Below are positions 52,303 to 60,683 of a stretch of 64,000 bases of DNA, one piece after another (the first letter of the stretch is position 1; the number at the start of each line of letters is the position of its first letter). A program made the translations under genes and the position numbers. Origin of the DNA: RGIG1995 sp045587445 (GTDB lineage: Bacteria > Bacillota > Clostridia > Oscillospirales > CAG-272); assembly GCA_045587445.1 (NCBI GenBank), contig JAZNCH010000062.1:45277-109276 (forward strand). Reading direction: 5' to 3'. The notes under the pieces were generated by a model. That model was not told where the DNA came from, did not search any database, and worked only from the letters and a program-made list of their open reading frames with translations.

Positions 52303-52331
52303 TGGAAATATTTTTATGAATATGGTATAAT
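52303..52331 (+). promoter_or_regulatory. Likely promoter of the FAD oxidoreductase gene
   Basis: Good -10 TATAAT (52326-52331) with TATGG before it; weak -35 TGGAAA (52303-52308), 17-bp spacer. Confidence 0.5.
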
Positions 52332-52374
52332 CGACCTGTAAGAAAACAATTACATGCTACTTGAGGGAGAAAAA

Positions 52375-53745
52375 ATGAATTATGATGTTATAATAATAGG
52401 CGCAGGTCCGGGTGGAATATTTGCGGCTTATGAGTTAATGCAGTTAAATAAAAATCTTAAGGTAGCGGTGTTTGAGGCGGGACACTCGTTAGAAAAAAGA
52501 CATTGCCCAATTGATGGAAAAAAGATAAAGACTTGTATCGGATGCAAGAGCTGTTCCATAATGAGCGGTTTTGGCGGGGCCGGAGCATTCTCCGACGGCA
52601 AATATAATATTACAAATGATTTTGGCGGAACCATGTACGAATATATAGGCAAGAAAACCGCGCTTGACCTTATGAATTATATAGATGAAATAAACGTGCG
52701 TTACGGTGGTGCGGGAACGAAGCTTTATACTACATCGGGGACACGGTTTAAAACTGTATGTATACAGCACGACCTCCATTTGCTTGACGCATCTGTCCGT
52801 CATCTTGGAACCGATATAAACTATATCGTTCTTGAGAATCTTTATAACTATCTCAAGACACAGGTTGAATTTTTCTTTGATACCCCTGTTAATACAGTCG
52901 GGCGTTTGGACGATGGATATAAGGTAATATGCGGAGATAAGTCGTACACGTGCGAAAAGTGTATTATTAGCGTTGGAAGAATTGGTAGTAAGTGGATGGA
53001 AAATGTATGCAAAGAGCTTGATATTCCTACTAAATCCAACCGCGTTGACATAGGTGTCAGAGTTGAGCTTCCTGCGGCAGTGTTTTCTCACCTTACTGAT
53101 GAATTATACGAGAGTAAGATAGTTTACAGAACCGAAAAGTACGGCGACAAGGTAAGAACGTTCTGTATGAACCCAAAAGGTGCTGTAGTTAACGAAAACA
53201 CTAACGGTATTATAACGGTTAACGGCCATAGCTATGAAGACCCTGCAAAGCAGACAGAGAATACCAACTTTGCACTTTTGGTTGCGAAGCATTTTTCAGA
53301 GCCGTTTAAGGATTCAAACGGATATGGAGAGAGTATAGCAAAATTGAGCAATATGCTCGGCGGCGGTGTAATTGTACAGAGATTTGGTGATTTGATAAGA
53401 GGCCGCCGTTCAACGCCCAGCCGTATAGAAGAGGCCTTTATTACCCCCACTCTTAACGCAACTCCGGGGGACTTGAGTCTTGTTTTGCCGAAGAGAATAC
53501 TCGATGGAATTATTGAAATGATATTTGCACTTGACAAGGTTGCACCCGGTACGGCAAATGACGATACGCTTCTTTACGGAGTCGAGGTCAAGTTTTACAA
53601 TATGGAGGTTGCCGTTAATAACAACCTTGAAACAAAGTATGACGGTCTTTATATAATTGGAGACGGAAGCGGAATAACACACTCACTTTCTCACGCATCT
53701 GCAAGCGGCGTACACGTTGCAAGAAGCATTGCAAACAAAGAATAA
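52375..53745 (+). CDS. FAD-dependent oxidoreductase (NAD(P)/FAD family)
   Basis: 456 residues. N-terminal dinucleotide fold DVIIIGAGPGGIFAAYEL; a Cys-rich stretch CPIDGKKIKTCIGCKSC at about 45-60; the flavin-region GGAGAFSDGKYN; and GLYIIGDGSGITHSLSHASASG near the end. This pattern matches the clostridial FAD-dependent dehydrogenases often annotated near the rest of the geranylgeranyl-reductase/GidA-like group; the substrate is unknown. ATG 52375 follows GAGGGAG. Confidence 0.83.
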   Translation: MNYDVIIIGAGPGGIFAAYELMQLNKNLKVAVFEAGHSLEKRHCPIDGKKIKTCIGCKSCSIMSGFGGAGAFSDGKYNITNDFGGTMYEYIGKKTALDLMNYIDEINVRYGGAGTKLYTTSGTRFKTVCIQHDLHLLDASVRHLGTDINYIVLENLYNYLKTQVEFFFDTPVNTVGRLDDGYKVICGDKSYTCEKCIISVGRIGSKWMENVCKELDIPTKSNRVDIGVRVELPAAVFSHLTDELYESKIVYRTEKYGDKVRTFCMNPKGAVVNENTNGIITVNGHSYEDPAKQTENTNFALLVAKHFSEPFKDSNGYGESIAKLSNMLGGGVIVQRFGDLIRGRRSTPSRIEEAFITPTLNATPGDLSLVLPKRILDGIIEMIFALDKVAPGTANDDTLLYGVEVKFYNMEVAVNNNLETKYDGLYIIGDGSGITHSLSHASASGVHVARSIANKE

Positions 53746-53749
53746 GCAC

Positions 53750-53798
53750 AAAAAAACACCCGATATAGCGTTCGTTTCGCATATCGGGTGGCTTTTTT
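53750..53798. terminator. Bidirectional terminator between oxidoreductase and murI
   Basis: CACCCGATAT (53757-53766) pairs with ATATCGGGTG (53781-53790); A-run before and T-run after. Confidence 0.92.
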
Positions 53799-54567
53799 AC
53801 CTATTCAAAAGAAAATAGGTGAGGTCCATTATTTCTTTTGAGCCGAGTGTGTTTATGATGTGAAGTTCGCCCTTTTGTGCTTGGTCGTTAAGCATGTCGA
53901 TAGCTTCAAGTCGACGCTTTGTTTCTCTTGCGGTTCCGCTGCCACCGTCAAAAATAACGGCTTTGTGGTCAAATGCCTTACTGACAGCCTCTTTTATGTG
54001 AGGATAATGGGTGCAACCGAGTACTACTGAGTCTACTTTCAAGTATTTGAAAGGAGAAAATATTTCTTTCAGATGCTCGTCAAGCTCGGGTCCTTCAACT
54101 ATACCCCTTTCAATAAGCTTCACAAGATTGGGACAGGGGAGAGCAATTATATTTGCATCGCTGTCATAACGGCGTGCAAGCTCGTCAAACTTATCTTGAG
54201 AAAGAGTTAGGGGTGTTGCCATTACAATAACGGTTGGATGAATTTTATAAAGTACGGCAGGTTTAACTGCAGGCTCGATGCCGATTATGGGAATATCGGG
54301 ATATTGCTCTCTAAGCGAGGCTGCGGCAACGCTTGTTGCTGTATTGCAGGCAATAACAATTGCCTTAGCACCTTTTTCGAGAAGTATCTCGGCATTTTTG
54401 CTTGTTAGTTCTTTAATTTGTTCTGCACTTTTTGTGCCGTATGGAGCGTTTATGGAGTCGCCGTAGTATATATAGTTTTCATTTGGGAGCAAAGCAATTA
54501 GTTCTTTAAGTACGCTTATTCCTCCGACCCCCGAGTCAAATACGGCAATAGGATCTGTTTTTTTCAT
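53797..54567 (-). CDS. murI: Glutamate racemase
   Basis: 256 residues. Makes D-glutamate for peptidoglycan. FDSGVGGISVLKELI with the Asp-Ser pair, VIACNTATSVAAASLR with the first catalytic Cys, and VVLGCTHYPHIKEAV with the second Cys and His. It has its own promoter. Confidence 0.95.
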   Translation of the reverse strand: MKKTDPIAVFDSGVGGISVLKELIALLPNENYIYYGDSINAPYGTKSAEQIKELTSKNAEILLEKGAKAIVIACNTATSVAAASLREQYPDIPIIGIEPAVKPAVLYKIHPTVIVMATPLTLSQDKFDELARRYDSDANIIALPCPNLVKLIERGIVEGPELDEHLKEIFSPFKYLKVDSVVLGCTHYPHIKEAVSKAFDHKAVIFDGGSGTARETKRRLEAIDMLNDQAQKGELHIINTLGSKEIMDLTYFLLNR

Positions 54568-54605
54568 TAGGTAAAACCACCTTTAAAGAATTATTTTGTG
54601 AATAT

Positions 54606-54634
54606 AGTATACCATACAATTATATTACAGTCAA
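54606..54634 (-). promoter_or_regulatory. Promoter of murI
   Basis: Minus strand TTGACT (54634-54629), 17-bp spacer, TATACT (54611-54606). Confidence 0.8.
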
Positions 54635-54762
54635 TTGAGAAATAAACAAAAAAGCAAAAGCAATAAATTAAAATAAATAATCTGGGAAGTCAAGTTCCTT
54701 TCGTGTATAACAAACAAGATTGCACAAAAAAATGGCGGAGATAAATTTATAGAAAATGTATA

Positions 54763-54797
54763 AATAAAAATTCACCTGCATAGCTGGTGAATTTTCA
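54763..54797 (-). terminator. Terminator of the LysR gene
   Basis: AATTCACC (54769-54776) pairs with GGTGAATT (54786-54793), then TTTTTATTTA on the minus strand. Confidence 0.82.
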
Positions 54798-54802
54798 TTT
54801 AG

Positions 54803-55723
54803 TTATAGATATTTCTTTTTTGTTTCGTTAAGTGAATCGATAAACTTACGGTCAAGATTGGTTAGTTTATAACCGTTTTTATAAATAAGAACGTCTTTAT
54901 AAACTCTTGTATTATCAATGCATTTCTTTTGTACAAGGTTATATGTTTCAAGGATTTCGGGCGAAGTGGGCGATACCCACATAAATGTCTCGTGGTTTTT
55001 CGAAAGAAGGTCTACCTGACTCGCTCTTTCAAATATAAATATGCGTCGTTTAACGTTGTCGGGCAATTCTTCTTTTACTACTCTTGATAGCGGAAGCGAG
55101 GGAACAAACGGGTCTGCATGGGCAATTTCAATAAACCCTATAAGGTCATTAAAGGTTATATTCTCCTTTTTTGCAAGGGGATTATCGGCACTCATAATGA
55201 GTGAGTAAGTAAAATTTGTTACCATTTCGCCGACTAAGTCTTTTTCTTTCATCATTTCCTGAAAGTACTTGTCGTAGTTTTCGGCATAACGTATTATACC
55301 GAGCTTATAATCTCTCTCGGTAAGGTTGTGTATGGTTCTTTGCGAATTGGTTTCTTTGTAAAAAACCTCGACAGGCTCTTTCCCGAGAGTATTTGAAAAG
55401 TTAACGAATGCTTCGGAAATATAGTTTGCTCTCGGTACGGATATAGAAAACTTTTTCTTTTTCTCGGTACTGTCGCGGTATATTTTTTCAACCTCGTCTA
55501 TCTGACCGAGTATGCTTTTGGCATAGTTCATAAACTCTTCGCCATCAAGAGTAAGAGTCATACCTTTAGCTGTTCGTTCAAATATGGTTATACCGAGTCC
55601 GGTTTCAAGTTCTTTTATGGAACGACTTAAATTTGGGACAGCAATAAGCAATGCTTCAGAAGCTTTGCTTAGAGAACCCGCTTTGGCAACCTCATATGCG
55701 TATTTCATGTGCAGTATGTTCAT
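54803..55723 (-). CDS. LysR-family transcriptional regulator
   Basis: 306 residues. Winged HTH at the N-terminus: YAYEVAKAGSLSKASEALLI, then LSRSIKELETGLGITIFERT. The C-terminal two-thirds is the ligand-binding fold. It is the only gene between its promoter and terminator and lies downstream of the DUF89/TIGR00300 pair, on the same strand. Whether it controls that pair is unknown. Confidence 0.92.
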   Translation of the reverse strand: MNILHMKYAYEVAKAGSLSKASEALLIAVPNLSRSIKELETGLGITIFERTAKGMTLTLDGEEFMNYAKSILGQIDEVEKIYRDSTEKKKKFSISVPRANYISEAFVNFSNTLGKEPVEVFYKETNSQRTIHNLTERDYKLGIIRYAENYDKYFQEMMKEKDLVGEMVTNFTYSLIMSADNPLAKKENITFNDLIGFIEIAHADPFVPSLPLSRVVKEELPDNVKRRIFIFERASQVDLLSKNHETFMWVSPTSPEILETYNLVQKKCIDNTRVYKDVLIYKNGYKLTNLDRKFIDSLNETKKKYL

Positions 55724-55779
55724 AGTGTTACTCCTTTTAGTTTAGTCGCTTTCCCAAAAATTAAATATTAGTGTTTTTC

Positions 55780-55808
55780 ATTCTACAATAAGGTGTTTCA
55801 TTTGTCAA
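55780..55808 (-). promoter_or_regulatory. Promoter of the LysR gene
   Basis: Minus strand TTGACA (55808-55803), 17-bp spacer, TAGAAT (55785-55780). Confidence 0.8.
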
Positions 55809-55850
55809 TGTAAATTTCGATATTAGTACTAACAATTTTAAAAAATATAT

Positions 55851-55885
55851 AAAAAGACCTATATTTTTTAAAATACAGGTTTTTT
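55851..55885 (-). terminator. Terminator of the DUF89 gene
   Basis: Imperfect stem ACCTGTATTTT / AAAATATAGGT, then CTTTTTATAT on the minus strand. Confidence 0.7.
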
Positions 55886-55900
55886 TAACGTTATAAGATA

Positions 55901-56791
55901 TTAATTCATTCGTAAGTCATTTAGGAGCATAGGCGTAAACTTTGGTACTTTGTGTCTGTCTGCAAAAAGCTGACATTTGCATAAGAATAAATAGTACACA
56001 TTTTTTTGGCAATATCGCATAGTCTCAAAATTGCCTTGCCCCTTTGCGATAATAACGTCTGCTGAATCGATAATCTTTTTTGCTTCATTGGATACCTTGT
56101 CAAGGCAAGTTCCCGCAACGTTTGAACCGTTTGACGTAACTTTAGCAATCTTATCAAGTCCAATTTGCAAAGCGTCTTCGATAGTAGCGTCGTTCAGAAC
56201 GGGGCTTCCTCTTACGATAATCTGTAATTTGAGAGCGGGATAATCTTCTTTTATCTTTGAAATAAAGAGCTTATCGAGGGCTATTTCACCGCAGTTATCG
56301 GTAATAAATACCAGCTTTTTGGCTTTTGAAAGGTCAACTTTCAAGTTTTCGAATTCAACGCTGTCAAATTTAATGTTTGATGCATCGCCCAGCATTTCTT
56401 TGAGCTTTGTTTCATCAACGCTGTCCATAGCACCGAAATCGATATAATTACCGAGCATAGAATAACTCATAGCGAGGCGGAATCCGTCGTTCGACTTTGC
56501 GATATTGTCGGATAATTCTTTCCCAAGACTGTCCATAAGTGCGTTATAATATTTTTTCAGCTCGGTGTAATCTTCTGACTTGCCGAACATCTCTTTTTGA
56601 AGTGTTGTTACCTCTGCCACTATTTCGGGGGCACTAACCGATGGGGTGCTTTCGGATATAATCTTCAGTATCTTTTGAAAATACTCGATTTTCGTGTCCT
56701 CGTTCATTTCGCAAGGTAGCTGATTCATATATTTATTCAGTAAGCACTTAATGCACTCGGGACTAAGTCTTATAATATTATTTTTTGACAT
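55901..56791 (-). CDS. DUF89-family (damage-control phosphatase-like) protein
   Basis: 296 residues. Family traits in order: PECIKCLLNKYMNQ, VFITDNCGEIALDKLFI, IIVRGSPVLNDATIEDAL and IIAKGQGNFETMRY. The acidic residues in the second and third stretches are the expected metal ligands. DUF89 members are metal-dependent phosphatases that remove harmful phosphometabolites in several organisms. It follows the TIGR00300-like gene by 21 bases, forming a two-gene unit. Confidence 0.87.
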   Translation of the reverse strand: MSKNNIIRLSPECIKCLLNKYMNQLPCEMNEDTKIEYFQKILKIISESTPSVSAPEIVAEVTTLQKEMFGKSEDYTELKKYYNALMDSLGKELSDNIAKSNDGFRLAMSYSMLGNYIDFGAMDSVDETKLKEMLGDASNIKFDSVEFENLKVDLSKAKKLVFITDNCGEIALDKLFISKIKEDYPALKLQIIVRGSPVLNDATIEDALQIGLDKIAKVTSNGSNVAGTCLDKVSNEAKKIIDSADVIIAKGQGNFETMRYCQKNVYYLFLCKCQLFADRHKVPKFTPMLLNDLRMN

Positions 56792-56812
56792 AATTTTTAC
56801 CTCAATACCGGC

Positions 56813-57913
56813 TTACATAAGCCCGAGTCCCTTTGCGACTATAGTAATAAAGTCCTGAACGTTTGTAACCATAGTTGTTGCGGAGAGACTGCCTCTGTCG
56901 AGGAGCTTGTTTACGACGAACTCGTCAATATCGATAGTGTAAAGGTAAACGGGTCTGACGGTTCCGTCTTCGGTAACTCTGAAAGAGGGTGTCATATTGC
57001 CTGTTGCAATAGTGTGAAGCATAGTTGCAAGACAGATAACGGTCGTGCATTTTCTGACCATATTACGCATAGCGGTTTGTCCCTCGTATGCGTCGCCGAT
57101 AACCTCAGGGAGTGGGCCGTCGTCTCTGATAGAGCCTGTAAGTACGAAAGGAACGTTATGCTTTACACAACCGTACATAATGCCGTCTTTTATGTTGTAA
57201 TCCTCAACGAATTTGTGTATAGAGCCGCTTCTTCTGACTCTGTTTATAACGTCAAGGTGATTATAATGACCGTTAGGTACAGAGTGTTGAGTGTATATAT
57301 CCTGACCTAATGCCGTATGAAGCATACCTCCCTCAAGGTCGTGTGTAGCGAGTGCGTTACCCGCCATAACGCCGTGAACGTAACCGTTTTCGACGAGTGC
57401 CTGCATAGCTCTTCTTGCATCGTAGTCGAAAGAGAATGCGGGGCCCATTACCCAAACGATGTTACCGTGTTCTTTTTCGTGGCGGAGAAGCTCAAAGAGG
57501 TTGTCGTAATCTCTTGCGTATGAGGTTTCTCTGCTTCTGCCCTGACGGAATACAAACTTATCGTCGTTGGATTTTGCGCTTTCGTCAACAAATCCGTCGG
57601 TGTGAACGAATATACCCTCTTCGCCCTTTTCGGTTCTGCCGAGTATGACCTTGTCGCCTTTTTTAATGTTGCGATTTTCAACAACGTAGAGAACACCGTC
57701 ATCGCCTATAACGACACTTGAGTCCATACGGCTGTCTTTGGCAAGGTTCCATTTCCCGTTAATTTTAAAATATTCGGGATACATAGAGGTGCTGTGGAAA
57801 CCCTCGGGTGCAACGCCGTCAGCCTCTGCTATTTCAAAAACAACGTCGGGGGCATTTTTGAGTACAGACGAATTAAAATCGGGGTGTCTGTATTTCGGAA
57901 GCTGAAAACTCAT
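56813..57913 (-). CDS. LOR/SDH-domain protein, TIGR00300 ornithine cyclodeaminase-like
   Basis: 366 residues. The C-terminal half matches what I know of the TIGR00300 family (archaeal ornithine cyclodeaminase, cyanobacterial AgrE C-terminus): VLTGSIRDDGPLPEVIGDAY, IATGNMTPSFR and LATMLHTIA. The N-terminal ~120 residues contain PEGFHSTSMYPEYFKINGKW, resembling the LOR part. A plausible reaction is ornithine to proline plus ammonia, but this is inferred. ATG 57913 is preferred over ATG 57928, with GAGGT upstream. Paired with the DUF89 gene. Confidence 0.65.
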   Translation of the reverse strand: MSFQLPKYRHPDFNSSVLKNAPDVVFEIAEADGVAPEGFHSTSMYPEYFKINGKWNLAKDSRMDSSVVIGDDGVLYVVENRNIKKGDKVILGRTEKGEEGIFVHTDGFVDESAKSNDDKFVFRQGRSRETSYARDYDNLFELLRHEKEHGNIVWVMGPAFSFDYDARRAMQALVENGYVHGVMAGNALATHDLEGGMLHTALGQDIYTQHSVPNGHYNHLDVINRVRRSGSIHKFVEDYNIKDGIMYGCVKHNVPFVLTGSIRDDGPLPEVIGDAYEGQTAMRNMVRKCTTVICLATMLHTIATGNMTPSFRVTEDGTVRPVYLYTIDIDEFVVNKLLDRGSLSATTMVTNVQDFITIVAKGLGLM

Positions 57914-57966
57914 TATAATAAACCTCATTTCTTTTAGTATATTTCAAAATAAAAACTACTCTCAAA

Positions 57967-57995
57967 ATTGTATCATTCTGATGAAAAAAAGTCAA
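57967..57995 (-). promoter_or_regulatory. Promoter of the TIGR00300-DUF89 unit
   Basis: Minus strand TTGACT (57995-57990), 17-bp spacer, TACAAT (57972-57967). Confidence 0.75.
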
Positions 57996-58019
57996 GTTGG
58001 AACTTTGTACGTATATTCC

Positions 58020-58136
58020 ATCTCACCGCCTAAGGCGGAGCTCCCCAGCAGGGAGAGCGTTTGTTGCCCGGCCTTCGTGGGAGGTGAATTTGCGAAACAA
58101 AAGGATGAGAGTTACTATTCGCACAAACTTCACCTC
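58020..58136. repeat. Palindromic repeat block
   Basis: CCGCC/GGCGG (58026-58038), CTCCC/GGGAG (58041-58055), and a larger imperfect inverted repeat with arms GAGGTGAA (58081-58088) and TTCACCTC (58129-58136) whose inner parts also pair (TTTGCGAA with TTCGCACAAA). No gene; similar in style to the blocks near 3.0, 10.9 and 38.5 kb. Confidence 0.7.
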
Positions 58137-58174
58137 AAGCGGTATGGGCGACCATAGGTCATAAGTGGTAAACG

Positions 58175-58206
58175 AAAAAACCACTCAAATAACACAGAGT
58201 GGTTTT
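58175..58206 (-). terminator. Terminator of the topoisomerase operon
   Basis: AAAACCACTC / GAGTGGTTTT with a 10-base loop and extra T on the minus strand. It lies 18 bases past the small-peptide stop. Confidence 0.88.
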
Positions 58207-58223
58207 CATGTTGTTCCTATAGA

Positions 58224-58364
58224 TTAAAAATAGCCGATAAGATTGAAAATCATAGCGAATACGCCGAGGAGCATAAGACCGCCCATGACACCGGAAACTA
58301 TTCTGATAACGAGCTTATCCTTGTCGGCTTTTGACATCTTTTTTTTCTTGTTGGAGTTTTCCAT
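58224..58364 (-). CDS. 46-residue single-pass membrane peptide
   Basis: Reads MENSNKKKKMSKADKDKLVI then RIVSGVMGGLMLLGVFAMIF and NLIGYF. A strongly basic N-terminus leads into one Gly-rich membrane helix, so it should sit N-in. ATG 58364 has GAGGTG 6 to 11 bases upstream and a terminator directly follows, which supports translation. It is 111 bases downstream of the topoisomerase gene, last in the operon. Function unknown; no family recognised. Confidence 0.72.
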   Translation of the reverse strand: MENSNKKKKMSKADKDKLVIRIVSGVMGGLMLLGVFAMIFNLIGYF

Positions 58365-58475
58365 TTTTTTCACCTCAGTTTATATAAGTATAGCGTTAAT
58401 CAACAATATCTCTCGTGGGTCAAGTATGATTATATCACAATATCAATAAATATACAACCCCTATTTGTTATTTTT

Positions 58476-60677
58476 TTATTCCATAGACGACCCCGTTGCG
58501 GGAACTTTTATTTTTCTGCAGCCTTTGGCAGATGGGTATTTATCTTCAAAATCGCGCAAAGTATCAACGATTCTTTGCTTTGGTTTTAATTTAAATAAAG
58601 CCGTACCTTGTGAAGAACGCGTCGCCTTTTCGGTAATAAGCTTCGTATTAATAACGATAGCCTTATTATTGTCGGCAATCATAAGAAGCTCAAAAGGCTG
58701 TTCTTCGTAGAATACACCCGCGATAGGCGAAGCAGACGAATATGCACCCGTAAGCTTCTTTCTGAACGATTTTGTTTCGTATGCCTTAACGGGTACTTTT
58801 ACGCCCTTGCCGTTCTCGAAGATAAATATAAACTTATCCTCTTCTTTGTATTCGTTAAGAACTTTCATAAAGACGACCTTTTCTCCGTCGTCAAAGCCGA
58901 GCTTTGCGGGGATATATTCACCGAGTGAAGATGCTTTATCGCAATCAAAATCTTTTACTCTTGCTCTGTACATCTGTGCTTTATCTGAGAAGAATATAAG
59001 CTCGTCGGTATTGGTTGCCGCCTCTTCCGTTCTTATCTCGTCGCCGTCTTTGAGTTTTTGCTCATCGTTACCACGGAGAGAAACAAGGGTAATCTTCTTA
59101 AAGTAGCCGTCTCTTGTAAGAATGAGCTTAACGTTATAGTTTTCAATGTATTCCTCTTCCTTGTATTCGGAAACGTCATAGTCGTATATAAGCTGTGTCT
59201 TTCTCGGCTGACCGAATTTCTCTTTGATTTCTTTAAGTTGTTTTGCAATAACCGCCTTAACCTTTGAATCGTTTTCGATAGTACTTTTAAGTTCTGCAAT
59301 TTCTTTTTGCAAGGATTCGATTTCCTTAACTCTGTTTATGATATATTCAAGGTTGAGGTTACGGAGCTTTATGTCGGCGATATAGTTTGCTTGAACTTCG
59401 TCAATATCAAATCCTGACATAAGGTTTGGTATAACGTCTTTTTCGTTCTTGGTTTCTCTGATTATCTGAATAGCCTTGTCTATATCAAGAATAATCTTGC
59501 CAAGGCCGAGAAGCAAGTGAAGCTTTTCGCTCTTTCGGTCATGCTCGTATTGCAGTTCGCGCTTAACGCAACCCATTCTGAACTTTATCCATTCGGTAAG
59601 GATTTCGGTTACGCCCATTTGACGCGGAATCATATCGACAAGTACGTTAAAGTTACAGCTAAAGTTATCTTCAAGGGGGGTGAGCTTATAGAGCTTGGTC
59701 ATGAGTTTGTCTGGGTCTGTACCTCTTCTGAGGTCAATAGTAAGCTTGAAGCCATGAAGGTCTATTTCATCTCTAAAGTCGGTAACCTCTTTAAGTTTAC
59801 CCTCTTTTACGAGGTCGGTCATACGCTTCATAATAGCTTCTATTGAAGTAGAGTAGGGAATTTCTATAACGTCGATACAGTTAGCTTCTTTATCGTATGT
59901 GTATCTTGCACGAAGCTTAAAGCTTCCGGCACCCGACTCGAAAATTTCTTTCATTTGTTCTCTGTTGTATATAAGAGATGCGCCGCAGGGAAAGTCGGGT
60001 GCTCTAACTATATCGAGCATTTTTTCAATATCGGTTTTGGGATTCTTCAAAAGCTGGATAGTACCGTCGCATATTTCGTTGAGATTAAAAGAACAGATAG
60101 AGCTTGCCATACCGACGGCAACACCCATATTGGGTGATACGAGAACATTGGGAAATGCCGTAGGAAGAAGTGTCGGCTCGGTCATAGAGTTGTCGTAGTT
60201 GGGAACAAACTCAACCGCATTTTTGTCTATACCTCTAAATATTTCCGAGCATATAGGTGCGAGCTTTGCCTCAGTATAACGCGCCGCTGCATAAGCCATA
60301 TCACGACTGTAATGCTTACCGAAAGAACCCTTTGAGTCAACGAATGGGTGGAGAAGAGCCTCGTTACCATTGGTAAGTCTGACCATAGTTTCATATATAG
60401 AAGCATCGCCGTGAGGGTTGAGCTTCATTGTCTGACCGACGATATTTGCACTCTTTGTTCTTGCACCTGTCATAAGCCCCATTTTGTACATAGTGTAAAG
60501 CAATTTACGGTGCGAGGGCTTGAAGCCGTCAATTTCGGGAATAGCTCTCGAAATAATAACACTCATTGCATAGGGCATATAGTTCTTTTCAATTGTTTCC
60601 GTTATGGGTTGAATAACCGGTATTGCTTCCGGGAGCTCTTCTTCAATTATTGATGCGCTCTTTTTCTTTCTCGCCAT
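58476..60677 (-). CDS. DNA topoisomerase IV subunit A-like (GyrA/ParC family)
   Basis: 733 residues. Type II topoisomerase cleavage subunit: IISRAIPEIDGFKPSHRKLL, GQTMKLNPHGDASIYETMVR, and AAARYTEAKLAP, where Tyr134 is the predicted DNA-linking residue. A coiled-coil region lies at about 430-480 and a beta-propeller-like C-terminal part (RDGYFKKITL, SDKAQMYRARV) follows. It lacks a clear GyrA box, so decatenation (ParC-like) is more likely than gyrase. No ATPase partner gene is in the window. Starts 6 bases after tsaC. Confidence 0.88.
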   Translation of the reverse strand: MARKKKSASIIEEELPEAIPVIQPITETIEKNYMPYAMSVIISRAIPEIDGFKPSHRKLLYTMYKMGLMTGARTKSANIVGQTMKLNPHGDASIYETMVRLTNGNEALLHPFVDSKGSFGKHYSRDMAYAAARYTEAKLAPICSEIFRGIDKNAVEFVPNYDNSMTEPTLLPTAFPNVLVSPNMGVAVGMASSICSFNLNEICDGTIQLLKNPKTDIEKMLDIVRAPDFPCGASLIYNREQMKEIFESGAGSFKLRARYTYDKEANCIDVIEIPYSTSIEAIMKRMTDLVKEGKLKEVTDFRDEIDLHGFKLTIDLRRGTDPDKLMTKLYKLTPLEDNFSCNFNVLVDMIPRQMGVTEILTEWIKFRMGCVKRELQYEHDRKSEKLHLLLGLGKIILDIDKAIQIIRETKNEKDVIPNLMSGFDIDEVQANYIADIKLRNLNLEYIINRVKEIESLQKEIAELKSTIENDSKVKAVIAKQLKEIKEKFGQPRKTQLIYDYDVSEYKEEEYIENYNVKLILTRDGYFKKITLVSLRGNDEQKLKDGDEIRTEEAATNTDELIFFSDKAQMYRARVKDFDCDKASSLGEYIPAKLGFDDGEKVVFMKVLNEYKEEDKFIFIFENGKGVKVPVKAYETKSFRKKLTGAYSSASPIAGVFYEEQPFELLMIADNNKAIVINTKLITEKATRSSQGTALFKLKPKQRIVDTLRDFEDKYPSAKGCRKIKVPATGSSME

Positions 60678-60683
60678 ATCTTT

